From: Sulfidibacter corallicola | Lineage (GTDB): Bacteria > Acidobacteriota > Holophagae > Acanthopleuribacterales > Acanthopleuribacteraceae | NCBI RefSeq assembly: GCF_017498545.1 | Contig: NZ_CP071793.1 | Span: 6,709,001-6,773,000 of the forward strand | Length of the DNA stretch: 64,000 nt | Direction: 5' to 3' | Shown: one piece after another, positions 36,464-45,690 of the stretch | How positions within the stretch are numbered: the stretch's first letter is position 1 | How the letters are laid out: every line of letters begins with the position of its first letter | Position numbers and translations under genes: made by a program | Notes under the pieces: model-generated | Database searches by the model: none | Told to the model about the DNA's origin: nothing | Seen by the model: the letters and a program-made list of their open reading frames with translations, nothing else

Positions 36464-37279
36464 ATGGCAATTGGCGATTCTTTTTGGATGCGCTTGTATC
36501 GAATTTCGACGTATCTGCTCATTTCATTCAGTGTGTTGGTGCTGGTCACCTCCTCTTATTCACTGACCTTCGTCACATCGATCGGTTTGGCGCTCGTCCT
36601 GCTCGCCAGTTTGATCCCGCCCGAACAACGGGTCGTCATCACCACCGCGGGCTTGGAACTGACGAGTTGGCGTTACGCCACCTCGCTCGCCTGGGCCGAA
36701 TGCGTCGAGGCCGAGGTTCGTTCCGGCTGGACGCTGCACCTGCAGACCGGCAGATGGGTTCGACTGGAACGACGCGCCTTTTCCTGGCACAACTGGCGCA
36801 AATTGAACGCCGAGGTGCGCCGCCAATTGGGACGCCACCAGGTGCCGATCAAGGGGAATCCGAAACGCGATGCCCGCCATCAGCTTTGGATCGGCTTGGG
36901 CATCGTGGCCGGACTGGCGTTGGGCTCGCTGTTCTTTGTTGGCAAACACGCCTTGTTGAACCACTCCGCCAAGTTCGGAACCCAGGACCGCGTTCGGTTT
37001 TGGTTGGCGTTGGGTGCCGATCCCAATCACCCCGTGGGTCAGGCGCGCAAGACGACCGCGCTGGGCGAGGCGATATTTCACGAGCACCTGAACGTGGCGC
37101 GCATCCTTCTCGAAGCGGGCGCCGATGTGAAGCGCCCGGCCTACCGCAGTGAAACCCCGATGGAGCTGGCCTGCCGATTGGAGTATGCGGACATGGTCCT
37201 CCTGCTCGAAGAGTTCGGTTCCGAAGGAAGTTGTACCGAGCTTTCGCGGGTGGATTCGGACAGTGACGTCAGCCCGTGA
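36464..37279 (+). CDS. membrane protein with PH-like and ankyrin segments
   Basis: A 271-residue protein. Two closely spaced membrane helices (about 14-55) lead to a beta-rich segment (VVITTAGLELTSWRYATSLAWAE...) like the PH-fold domains of small bacterial membrane proteins. A third helix (about 155-178) is followed by two or three ankyrin-type repeats (LALGADPNHPVGQARKTTALGEAI, LLEAGADVKRPAYRSETPMELA). The function is unknown. The ATG at 36464 is chosen because the upstream frame is not hydrophobic or family-like. Confidence 0.6.
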   Translation: MAIGDSFWMRLYRISTYLLISFSVLVLVTSSYSLTFVTSIGLALVLLASLIPPEQRVVITTAGLELTSWRYATSLAWAECVEAEVRSGWTLHLQTGRWVRLERRAFSWHNWRKLNAEVRRQLGRHQVPIKGNPKRDARHQLWIGLGIVAGLALGSLFFVGKHALLNHSAKFGTQDRVRFWLALGADPNHPVGQARKTTALGEAIFHEHLNVARILLEAGADVKRPAYRSETPMELACRLEYADMVLLLEEFGSEGSCTELSRVDSDSDVSP

Positions 37280-37318
37280 GTTGATGCCGATGGGCCGGCG
37301 AACGTCGTAACTCGTGGG

Positions 37319-39961
37319 CTACGGCCTGTTTTGGCGCAAGAGGAATTCCTGGAAGGCCGCCATCATTTCGGGCGAGATCTCCATCATGGTCTCCTGGGCC
37401 GTCTCCTTCTTGATTTCGAACTCGGCCAATGCATTGCGGAGTTTGGTGGCTTCACTCGACAGTTCTTGACTGGATGCGGCACTTTGTTCCGCGCTGGCGG
37501 TGTTCTGTTGGGTGACTTGATCCAATTGGCCCAGTGAGGCGTTGACCTGTTCGATGCCCTGAGCCTGCTCCTTGCTGGCGTTGGTGATTTCAGTGATCAG
37601 GTGCGTCACCTTGGATATGATGACCACCATACCTTGAAGCGCCTCTGCCGTTTCGTCGGCGATACCCGTGCCGAGATCGACTCTGCCGATCGATTCTTCG
37701 ATGAGAGCGGTCGTGTCCTTGGCGGCGTTGGCGCTGCGAGCGGCCAGGTTGCGAACTTCCTCGGCGACAACGGCGAAACCCTTGCCGTGGACCCCTGCAC
37801 GTGCGGCCTCGACCGCAGCGTTCAACGCCAGCAAATTGGTTTGAAAGGCAATTTCGTCGATGACCTTGATGATTTTGGAAATGTTCTTGCTGGAATCGTT
37901 GATTTCTTTCATGCTCTCGAGCATTTTCTTCATGCGGTCGTTGCAGGATTCAGCGCTGCCCCGAGCCTGTTGGGCCAGTTGGTTGGCCGAGGACGCGTTC
38001 TCCGCGTTTTGCCGGGTCTGGGACCCCATCTCGGTCATCGACGCGGTGATTTGCTCGAGAGCCGCTGCCTGTTCGGTGGCGGCCTGGGAAAGGGATTGGC
38101 TCGCATCCGCGACTTGGGAGGACCGGAGTTGAACCGTTCCGGAGGTGTCGTCCACCCGACCCAGGGTCTGGTTCAACGCGTCGAGCGACCGGTTCAAGGC
38201 GTTTTTCAACTTGGCGTGGTCTCCGAGGTATTCGCCGGTCACGTAGGCGGTCAGGTCACCCTGTGAAATGCTGTCAAGGCAATGGTGCAGTTCTTCGATC
38301 GGCGCCACGATCAGGTCGATCATTTCATTGATGCCTTTCATGATGGGTTGGTACTCCGGATGAAGATCTTCCCAATGGCCGCGTTCCGAGAGGTGCCCCG
38401 ATTTCAGCGCGGTGATGAGTTCGGTGACTTTCTGGTCGTATTGGGTCTGTGCCTGTTTGCGCTCCGTGATGTCGGAGGCGAACTTGACCACCTTGACCGG
38501 CTTGCCGTCGATGACGATCGGGTTGTAGGTGGCCTGCAGCCAAACACGATCACCGCGCTTGGTGACGCGTTCGATTTCACCCGCGTGGTATTTACCTTGA
38601 TTCAGGAGGGCCCAGAACTGGCGGTACTGATCCGATGTGGCCGTCTCGAGGTCCACGAAGATCTTGTGGTGTTTTCCGACGATTTCGGCGGCGGAATAAC
38701 CCATGGTCGTAAGGAAGTTGTCGTTGGCCTTGATGATGGTGCCGTCCATCTCGAATTCGATCACCGCCTGGGATCGACCGACCGCTTGGATTTGACCCTC
38801 GTAATCCGCATTGCGTAACCGTTCTTCGGTGATGTCGGAGGCGAATTTGACGACTTTCTCGACCTTGCCGTCCAAAATGATGGGATTGTAGTCGGCCTTC
38901 AACCACACTTCCCGCCCATCTTTGGCAAAGCGTTGAAACATACCCGAGATCGTTTCACCCCTGTTCAGTTGTCTCCAAAATTCCGTATAACCGGAACTCG
39001 ATGCTTCTTCTGGACTCGCGAACATACGGTGATGTCGCCCCTCGATCTCGCTCAGCTTGTAACCCATGGTGGCACAGAAATTATCGTTGGCCTTGATGAT
39101 GGTGCCGTCCAGATTGAACTCGATGACCGCCTGTGCGCGATCGATGGCTTTGAGCTGCCCTTCGTAATTGGCGTTGCGCATGCGTTCTTCGGTGATGTCG
39201 GAGGCGAACTTGACGACCTTGACCCTCTCGCCGTCGAGGAGGATGGGGTTGTAATCGGCGCGGAGCCAGACTTCGCGGCCGTCTTTGGCCACCCGCTGGA
39301 AGATTCCGGATTGTGCTTCGCCGCGGGCAAGGCGTTGCCAGAACTCGGTGTAGGCGGCGCTTCCGGCTTCTTCCGGGGCGACGAAAAGCCGGTGATGCTT
39401 GCCGGTGATCTCCTCGAGCGGGTACCCCATCGTTGTGCAGAAATTGTCGTTGGCCTTGATGATGGTACCGTCCAGATTGAACTCGATGACCGCCTGTGCG
39501 CGATCGATGGCCTGGAGCTGGCTTGCGAAATCCGCCTGAGTCAACTTTTGTTGGGTGATGTCGAAGGCACATTTGATGACCTTGACGAGTACTCCATTTA
39601 CGAGGATTGGGTTGTAAGCCGCCTGAAGCCAGATTTGATTGCCCTGTTTTCCGAGGCGCTTGAATTCACCTGAGAGGGGCTTGCCCTTGTTCAGGTTCTC
39701 CCAAAACCGTTTGTAGGCCGCGCTCGAGGCTTCCTTCTTGGGGACGAAGATTCGGTGGTGTTTACCGACGATCTCTTTTGCCGAATATCCGACGACCTTA
39801 CAGAAATTGTCGTTCGCTTTGAGAATGGTTCCATCCGGTGCGAACTCGATGACGGCCTGAACGAGGTTGAGGGCGCCCCAAACGGCCTCCATCTCGGCTA
39901 TGGCTTCTGGATCCGGGGAAGCGGTGTCTCGTGCTTGGTTCTCATCATATCTGTCGTTCAT
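37319..39961 (-). CDS. soluble methyl-accepting chemotaxis protein with four PAS domains
   Basis: About 880 residues with no membrane helix. Four tandem PAS units of about 121 residues follow one another, each with VIEF...DGTI..ANDNF and a closing FASDIT or FDIT; units two and three are very similar. A HAMP-like linker (LDSISQGDLTAYVTGEY) leads to the MCP signalling domain with the conserved tip EIAFQTNLLALNAAVEAARAG. PAS units of this type often bind heme or flavin and sense oxygen or redox state. The ATG at 39961 has GAGGGAGAGGGGAAG before it; an ATG at 40108 has none. Confidence 0.9.
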   Translation of the reverse strand: MNDRYDENQARDTASPDPEAIAEMEAVWGALNLVQAVIEFAPDGTILKANDNFCKVVGYSAKEIVGKHHRIFVPKKEASSAAYKRFWENLNKGKPLSGEFKRLGKQGNQIWLQAAYNPILVNGVLVKVIKCAFDITQQKLTQADFASQLQAIDRAQAVIEFNLDGTIIKANDNFCTTMGYPLEEITGKHHRLFVAPEEAGSAAYTEFWQRLARGEAQSGIFQRVAKDGREVWLRADYNPILLDGERVKVVKFASDITEERMRNANYEGQLKAIDRAQAVIEFNLDGTIIKANDNFCATMGYKLSEIEGRHHRMFASPEEASSSGYTEFWRQLNRGETISGMFQRFAKDGREVWLKADYNPIILDGKVEKVVKFASDITEERLRNADYEGQIQAVGRSQAVIEFEMDGTIIKANDNFLTTMGYSAAEIVGKHHKIFVDLETATSDQYRQFWALLNQGKYHAGEIERVTKRGDRVWLQATYNPIVIDGKPVKVVKFASDITERKQAQTQYDQKVTELITALKSGHLSERGHWEDLHPEYQPIMKGINEMIDLIVAPIEELHHCLDSISQGDLTAYVTGEYLGDHAKLKNALNRSLDALNQTLGRVDDTSGTVQLRSSQVADASQSLSQAATEQAAALEQITASMTEMGSQTRQNAENASSANQLAQQARGSAESCNDRMKKMLESMKEINDSSKNISKIIKVIDEIAFQTNLLALNAAVEAARAGVHGKGFAVVAEEVRNLAARSANAAKDTTALIEESIGRVDLGTGIADETAEALQGMVVIISKVTHLITEITNASKEQAQGIEQVNASLGQLDQVTQQNTASAEQSAASSQELSSEATKLRNALAEFEIKKETAQETMMEISPEMMAAFQEFLLRQNRP

Positions 39962-40283
39962 CTTCCCCTCTCCCTCTGTGTGAGCCTCTTCAATGGGTTC
40001 GAAACTGGCTTCGCTGAAATTCGACCCGCATCGTGGCAGGTCGTCGGCGCTGCAGAGTTCCCCATCTCGCTCGAATTTTTCGGCATCGGTTATTGAAGTA
40101 TTGGGCATTTCGCTAAAAAAACTTTAAAAACCCGAGGGGCCGGCGTGGGTTTTTTGGATTGGGGAACGCCTATTGACAATGAAAAAGGGAGCAATTGTGA
40201 GGATTTGGAATGGCCTTGTTTCGTTGGAGGTGTGCCAAATTACACGATTGTAAAACTCATGCAAAACATCTGAAAATTTCTGG
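39962..40283. other. region upstream of the PAS chemoreceptor
   Basis: The first 147 bases continue the chemoreceptor frame to a less likely ATG at 40108. Beyond it lies a terminator-like hairpin (40126-40155) and AT-rich DNA. No separate gene is seen. Confidence 0.4.
40126..40155. terminator. terminator-like hairpin with T runs both ways
   Basis: AAAAACCC and GGGTTTTT form an 8-bp stem around a GC-rich loop; T runs follow on either strand. On the minus strand it stands about 165 bp before the chemoreceptor start, where it could act as an attenuator. On the plus strand it has no upstream gene to end. Confidence 0.5.
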
Positions 40284-40313
40284 TTGACATAGACAAGCCT
40301 TCAAGGCTAGATT
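40284..40313 (+). promoter_or_regulatory. sigma-70-type promoter facing the hairpin-rich region
   Basis: A perfect TTGACA (40284-40289) is followed after 18 bp by TAGATT (40308-40313). Transcription would start near 40320 and run towards the protease gene 1.1 kb away. An ATCGTGATC/GATCACGAT 9-bp hairpin (40334-40364) lies at the predicted 5' end of the transcript. Confidence 0.55.
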
Positions 40314-41424
40314 CTTACACACCGGGCGAGGCCATCGTGATCATTGAGGTTGAGGGATCACGATCCGTCGTTCCGATTGTCTATGACATGTTTTTTGTCG
40401 ATCTTTAGCTGAGGTATTTTTCGAGGTAGGTTTCCCAGGATGAAACGTCACTGATTAGGGGAATGTGATCGTTTCTGACGGAATCGTTATCTCTCGGTTC
40501 GCATATCACCCACCTTTTCGCGATGACCGCGCTGGCAATTCGATCGGTCCGCCCGGGTGTTCAAGGAGTGCATAGAACGAGGCAATTGAATCCACATCGT
40601 CCTGGTTCTTCGTATTGTTGGAAATTCATGTCTTGGTGCAGTTCGCTTCAGTTGAGATCCGATTGCCGCCGTCGAGTTCGGGAATCCGTTCCCGGTGCAG
40701 GACTCGGCCCTGGTGATTGATTCCCGTGTGATCCAAAAAATAAACCCGATTTCGCCAGGAGGCGTCATCGGCGCCAAAGAGGACAATGATCGAAATATCC
40801 CATTGTCACCCTGACATCCCCTTGTGACTGCAGCCGTCCTACAAAGATCGCTCTGTACGGTTTCAGACAATTTCCGGTGTTGAACATGCCGTGAACGTCC
40901 ATGTTGTCATACTAGATTTGCTCGATCCCAATCATGTGATCGAGGTAACTAGGTTTATATAGACGTATTGCGGATTGTCAAACCCAGTCATGGTCGCGTT
41001 ACTAACGGAAGGTCCTTGTTCGAATCGGTCGAATACCGTTGAGTCACGGTATTCCCGGGGAACGGTGCACTCAGACAAGCGCATGAGCTGTTCGCTTGCC
41101 TGATGGTATCGAACACCCCGGTGTTCCATCATCACCCGCGTCACGTCGGAACGGGTATCTACCTGGTTCGCCGTGCGATCGGTCTTCCCGTGCCTTCGGG
41201 AACGCCGATGCCCTTCCTTCACTGAATTTCGATTGCGGGCAATGTGGCCTGTCCACGATCCGCACGATCTCGGTCTGTTCGGCATTCATGGTCGGCGACC
41301 GTACTTTCATTCATTTCAAATCATCCTTGGTAACAGCTCTTTTTGGCTACCGGTGTTCGATCCGACACAAGTCGGCAACCGGTCGGCCACGTGAAAATGG
41401 AAAATAAACAATGGAGGAGATACC
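40314..41424 (+). ncRNA. candidate structured non-coding RNA or long leader
   Basis: About 1.1 kb without a credible gene, lower in GC than its surroundings, between a promoter-like element and the protease gene. Perfect or near-perfect stems are frequent. Examples are 40334-40364 (9 bp), 40673-40706 (5 bp plus CGGGAA/TTCCCG), 40782-40807 (7 bp), 41031-41054 (9 bp), 41072-41102 (10 bp with one mismatch), 41101-41130, 41168-41209 (5 bp, a 2x2 internal loop, 6 bp) and 41234-41265. No tmRNA, RNase P, SRP or 6S signature was recognised. It may instead be several small elements or decayed genes. Confidence 0.35.
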
Positions 41425-43155
41425 ATGCAACGCGTAATGATTCGCGCCATTTTCCTTGTTCTACTGTCAGCCACCTGGCTTACCTCTCTGACCGCTGGTG
41501 AAATCGATCCCGCCGTCTTCCAGGCCTTCAAATCCAAAACCCGCGGTCTTGCCGCCAGTGACGACAACGCCGGTGTGCGCATCGTCGTTCACATGAAGAA
41601 GTCCGAGGCTCGCCAGGAAGCCGCAGAATCTCCCGAAGCGTTGGCAGATGATGTGTTTCGTGCTCAGTCCGAGTTGCTGCAGACGATGGAAGGGGCGGGT
41701 CTGATCGAGGCCAGCGCCCGCGGTGGCGGCTTGACCGCCAACCAGGCCTCTTTCAAAGTTGAATTGCTGTTGGATTACCAATATGCGGTTGCCGGTTATG
41801 CCGTCAACGAAGAAGCGGTGAAAAAACTGGCCGCCCTGGACGCGGTCGACCGCGTCGATCTGGACAACCTCAATGAAATGTTCACCGTCGAAGGTCGCGC
41901 ACTGACCGGTTCCGACACCGCCGCCTCTCAAGGAAAGGCCGGCCAGGGTGTGGGTGTTGCGGTCATCGACAGCAACTTCGACCTGTTGCACTCCGAACTG
42001 GGCAGCTCCACCAACCTGCCCAACAGCGTCGTCAAGGGCGGTTACAACTTCTCCAGCGACAACAACTCGATTCACTCCCGCAACCTCAACGATTGCTACC
42101 ACGGTACCGGTACGGCGTCCATCGTGCGTCGCTATGCGCCTTCCAGCCATATCTACGCCCTGGTCGTCTTCCCCAACGCCTACGATTCCGTCATCGCCAA
42201 CGCCATCAACTGGTGTGTCACCAACCGCAACGGCGTCGGTGGCGGCAGCCCCATCAAAGTGATCAGCATGTCCTTGGGCGGCGGTCAGTATTCCAGCACC
42301 TGTAACTCCGGTTTGATGCACACCGCATCCGGCAACGCGCTGAGCAACGGCATCCTGGTCGTGGCCGCTTCCGGTAACGATGGCTGGGGAAGCTCCACCG
42401 CTTCTCCCTCCTGCTCCACCAACGTCATTTCCGTCGGTTCCGTTTGGGACGAAAACAACGCCACCTACTCTCCGTTCCCGCCGGCGTACTGCAACGATTC
42501 CAACCGTCAGGTCAACGAGCGGACCTGCTACTCCAACACCTCCTCCGTACTCGACATCTACGCGCCTTCCGAAGAAGTCATCTGCGCCCGCTGCGGCGGC
42601 GGCACCGCTCCCTTGGGCGGCACTTCCTCTGCCTGCCCCGCGGCTGCCGGCATGATCGCCCAGTTGCTGTCCCACGACGGCAGCTATGCCGGCAACAAGT
42701 CCAGTGTACTGAGCCTCTTCCAAAGCACCGGCACCAACGTCATCGGCGACAGCGGCAAGAAACGCATCGACATCTTGGCCGCGATCGGTGGTGGCACCGG
42801 CGGTGACGGTGGTGATGGCGGCGACGGTGGCGACGGTGGCGACGGCGGCACGACTTGCCAGGGCACCACCCACTCCGGTTCCCTGTCCGGCACCGGCGAC
42901 TACGACTACCAGCCCAACGGCACCTACTACTATTCCGGTTCCGGCACCCACTCCGCCACCCTGAGTGGTCCTTCCAACGCCGATTTCGATCTGTACCTCT
43001 GGAAGTGGACCGGTCGTTGGACCGTCGTGGCTCGTTCCGAATCCGCAACCTCCAGTGAGTCCATCACCTACAACGGGTCTTCCGGCTACTACATGTGGCG
43101 GGTCTACTCGTACTCGGGCTCCGGCTCCTACGAGGTTTGTCTCCAACGTCCCTAG
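41425..43155 (+). CDS. secreted subtilisin-like (S8) protease with PPC-type C-terminal domain
   Basis: A 576-residue exported protease. A signal peptide (1-24, ending SLTAG) is followed by a propeptide-like region and the S8 catalytic domain. The triad is Asp182 (VAVIDSN), His226 (YHGTG) and Ser401 (GGTSSACP), with oxyanion Asn318 (AASGND). A flexible (GGD)n linker (about 456-476) leads to a C-terminal PPC-like domain, usually cleaved or used in substrate binding. Eleven or so Cys in the catalytic part suggest disulfides. The ribosome site is GGAGGAG. A strong terminator follows. Confidence 0.95.
   Translation: MQRVMIRAIFLVLLSATWLTSLTAGEIDPAVFQAFKSKTRGLAASDDNAGVRIVVHMKKSEARQEAAESPEALADDVFRAQSELLQTMEGAGLIEASARGGGLTANQASFKVELLLDYQYAVAGYAVNEEAVKKLAALDAVDRVDLDNLNEMFTVEGRALTGSDTAASQGKAGQGVGVAVIDSNFDLLHSELGSSTNLPNSVVKGGYNFSSDNNSIHSRNLNDCYHGTGTASIVRRYAPSSHIYALVVFPNAYDSVIANAINWCVTNRNGVGGGSPIKVISMSLGGGQYSSTCNSGLMHTASGNALSNGILVVAASGNDGWGSSTASPSCSTNVISVGSVWDENNATYSPFPPAYCNDSNRQVNERTCYSNTSSVLDIYAPSEEVICARCGGGTAPLGGTSSACPAAAGMIAQLLSHDGSYAGNKSSVLSLFQSTGTNVIGDSGKKRIDILAAIGGGTGGDGGDGGDGGDGGDGGTTCQGTTHSGSLSGTGDYDYQPNGTYYYSGSGTHSATLSGPSNADFDLYLWKWTGRWTVVARSESATSSESITYNGSSGYYMWRVYSYSGSGSYEVCLQRP
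42799..42843 (+). repeat. 9-bp coding repeat (Gly-Gly-Asp linker)
   Basis: Five 9-bp units each encode Gly-Gly-Asp (residues 459-473 of the protease), with third-position variation between units. It forms the linker between the catalytic and C-terminal domains. Confidence 0.9.
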
Positions 43156-43512
43156 TTGATCCCATGCTGCAACCTTTGAGGTGAAACCCGCGGGAGAGAC
43201 TCACACGGCTCTCGTGGTTTTCGCACTCGCTATAGGGCGGTCGTCTCCTTCGCGGAACGGCCGCCATTTTTCGTTTGGCCGGGGGCTTCGATCCAGAGGT
43301 GGGTCTTGCGCTCCGGAGAATTAATCGAGAATACGGGAAGCAAGGAAGCCAGAGGAAATGCCACGGAGTTGACGTGGTGCAACGACTTCAGGACCCAAGC
43401 GCGATCTGCGAAAGAAAAAGATTGTGACGTTGCAATCTTCAAGGCTTTTCCGGCAGTTGAATCGAAAGGTTTTGGGTCTTCGGGCCGGCATTTCGAAGCG
43501 GCTGGTCGCCTC
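43156..43512. other. intergenic region holding the protease terminator
   Basis: The first part holds a weak hairpin (about 43190-43220, followed by TTTT) and then the strong terminator at 43236-43271. The remaining 240 bases up to the facing gene show no credible gene or repeat. Confidence 0.5.
43236..43271 (+). terminator. intrinsic terminator of the protease gene
   Basis: GGCGGTCGT pairs with ACGGCCGCC (9 bp, one G-T pair) around a 12-nt loop and is followed by ATTTTT. It lies 80 bp after the protease stop. Confidence 0.85.
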
Positions 43513-44337
43513 TCATCCGTATTCGCTGACGAAGATCCGGCGCAGCACGACGCGGTGGAAGCATTCCGGTTCCAGCACGCCGACCACCTGATCGGTCTCG
43601 TTCCGCAGCACCAGGTGGCGCGTGCCGCCACCCGCGAAAGTGGTGAAGGCGATGGTCCAATCCACGTCGTGCGGGAGTTGCAAGAGGTGCATGTTGAGAT
43701 AAGCCGCGAGGGGCGTGCTCTCGGGATCCACCCCGTCGCGAATGGCGCGCAGGTGGCGACGCTGGGTGTGGATGCCCAGACCCGCTTCGGTTTCGGCCAG
43801 GACGTAGGTTGCATCCTGTTGGGCCAGGTAGTGGGCGACCGCGACGAGCGAGGTGTCGGCGGGGAGGAAGTGAGGCTTACCGGTGATGAGATGAAAGGCC
43901 TGTACCTTCTTGGGCAGCGGGTTTTCCAGCAGCGCGTTGGTGGTTTCCACGGGCTGTTCGTCCAGGTAGCGGCGAATGATGGCTTCCATCTCCTCCTTGG
44001 GTGCGGGGATTTGAATGAAACAGACCCGCATCTGGGTCAGGAACCGCTGGATCTCGCGTTCGCTCAGGGAGCGGCTCACGAAGAACACCGGCTTGTCGAA
44101 CCATTCGGGAAGCGCGTGCAGGTGATCCAGCAGGCTGAGCGCGATCAACGGATCGCTGTCGAAATCGATGACCAGGAAGTCCACGCGTTTGGCGTCCTGC
44201 TGGCCCAGTGCGTCTTGCCACTTGCTGGGATCGTCGACGATGGCGTCCACGTGGAAACCCATGTCGCGCATTTTGGCTGTGATGACTCGCGTTTGAATCT
44301 GAGAACGAGATATCAAGACGCAGTGTCTCTCGGCCAA
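43513..44337 (-). CDS. degenerate receiver plus CBS-pair protein
   Basis: A 274-residue soluble protein. The N-terminal part has a receiver-like alternation and an Asp at the acceptor position (FLVIDFDSD, Asp58). The acidic pair after strand one is replaced by SRSQ, so it may be a pseudo-receiver. The C-terminal half (about 145-270) resembles a CBS pair (ITGKPHFLPADTSLVAVAHYLAQQDATYVLAE; GGGTRHLVLRNETDQVVGVL), a nucleotide-sensing module. The start is a TTG with AAGGAG 8 nt before it. It lies 63 bp after ctaA on the same strand. Confidence 0.65.
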   Translation of the reverse strand: MAERHCVLISRSQIQTRVITAKMRDMGFHVDAIVDDPSKWQDALGQQDAKRVDFLVIDFDSDPLIALSLLDHLHALPEWFDKPVFFVSRSLSEREIQRFLTQMRVCFIQIPAPKEEMEAIIRRYLDEQPVETTNALLENPLPKKVQAFHLITGKPHFLPADTSLVAVAHYLAQQDATYVLAETEAGLGIHTQRRHLRAIRDGVDPESTPLAAYLNMHLLQLPHDVDWTIAFTTFAGGGTRHLVLRNETDQVVGVLEPECFHRVVLRRIFVSEYG

Positions 44338-44400
44338 AGCCGGCTCCTTCGTTGGGATGGCGCTCAGGAATCCGGGGCGATCGGAAGTACCGGTTGGTGG

Positions 44401-45444
44401 TTAGACGCGTTGCGTCCAGGCCTGTTGGCATATGAACACCAGAACCGCCCACAGGCAAACCGCACCGATTTGGTGAAGCGAGCCCAGGCTGACCGGAACG
44501 CGTAAAAGAAGAGTGGAGATTCCCAATGTAACCTGTAAAACAAGGCATGCCAAGAGTAAATTGAAGGCGATTCGCATGTAGGACATGGAAAATTTGTTGG
44601 CGAATCGGAAGTATAACGCGATGATCACCACCGTGACGGCCAGGGCCAAATAGCGGTGGACGAACTGGACCATGACCGGGTTTTCGAAAAAGTTGGAGAT
44701 CCAGGGATCGAAGGACCAGAGCGCCGCCGGAAACCACTGGCCGTTCATGGTGGGAAAGGTGTTGTAGGCGTGTCCCGCGCGCAGGCCGGCCACGAAGCCG
44801 CCACTGGCGATCTGACAGGCGACCAAGGCCAGCGCGGCCATGCCGGGCCATTTGAGGGCCTCGAACACGCCGTCGTCCAGTTTGGGTCGCCGGATGATGC
44901 GCAGCGTGAACGCCAGATAGAGCGCGTAGGTGAACACCAACATCGCCAGTGAGAGATGCAGGACCAGGCGGTAGTGGCTGACCCGCGGCAAATCCACCAG
45001 GCCCGAACGCACCATGAACCAGCCCACCAGGCCTTGAAGACCGCCCAGGGCGAAGACCGCGCAGCAATGGGCCAGCATCTTGGGGCGCAGCCAACCCTTG
45101 ACCTGGAAATAGACCACGGGAAAGAAGAAGGCCACGCCGATAAGGCGGCCCAACAGTCGGTGGAAGTATTCCATATAGAAGATGAACTTGAACTCATCGA
45201 GGCTCATCCCCTGGTTTTGCTTCAGGTATTGCGGGTATTGCTTGTACTGGTCGAACACCTGAATCCAATCGTCGTGACTCAGGGGCGGGATGGCGCCCAT
45301 GATGACCTTCCACTGCACCATCGAAAGGCCGGAGTCGGTCAGACGGGTGAGTCCACCGAGGGCGATCATGCAGAAGATCATGCCGCAAATCGTGTAGAGC
45401 CAGATGATGACGGGTTTGCGACCCGCTTCGACAACTAGATTCAT
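44401..45444 (-). CDS. ctaA: heme A synthase (COX15/CtaA family)
   Basis: CtaA oxidises the C8 methyl group of heme O to give heme A for aa3-type terminal oxidases. The 347-residue protein has eight helices and the four heme-ligand His positions (EYFHRLLGR, YRLVLHLSLA, FVHRYLA, LHQIGAV). GGLTRLTDSGLSM near the N-terminus is the family signature. No ctaB or cytochrome oxidase genes are in the window. GAGG lies before the ATG. Confidence 0.93.
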   Translation of the reverse strand: MNLVVEAGRKPVIIWLYTICGMIFCMIALGGLTRLTDSGLSMVQWKVIMGAIPPLSHDDWIQVFDQYKQYPQYLKQNQGMSLDEFKFIFYMEYFHRLLGRLIGVAFFFPVVYFQVKGWLRPKMLAHCCAVFALGGLQGLVGWFMVRSGLVDLPRVSHYRLVLHLSLAMLVFTYALYLAFTLRIIRRPKLDDGVFEALKWPGMAALALVACQIASGGFVAGLRAGHAYNTFPTMNGQWFPAALWSFDPWISNFFENPVMVQFVHRYLALAVTVVIIALYFRFANKFSMSYMRIAFNLLLACLVLQVTLGISTLLLRVPVSLGSLHQIGAVCLWAVLVFICQQAWTQRV

Positions 45445-45690
45445 GATGGTTTACCTCGATGAGTGCCGGTGAGGCCGATCCATGGGGCGGAGACCGAAAA
45501 CGGGAATTCGCCCGGCGACGCTCGCAGAAAATCATAAACGCAAATCGCGGCGTTCGGTGGGCTTTCCCGACCGCCCTTGCCGAAAACCTCGGTGTGGCAC
45601 CGTCGCGCGGACTCGAGCCACCGGTGTCGGGGACGCCGTGCCGCACTCGGAACCCGACGCCGAACCATGTGCCAGCCCGCCGCGGTTCGG

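Noticed and set aside
40932..41285. A 117-codon minus-strand frame in the hairpin-rich region
   Set aside because: No ribosome site, no family-like sequence, and it coincides with the stem-loops; its length is within chance at this GC content.
41467..43146. A 559-codon minus-strand frame opposite the protease
   Set aside because: Rich in Gly, Val and Ala runs typical of antisense reading of a C-ending-codon gene; no ribosome site, and the plus-strand protease is unmistakable.
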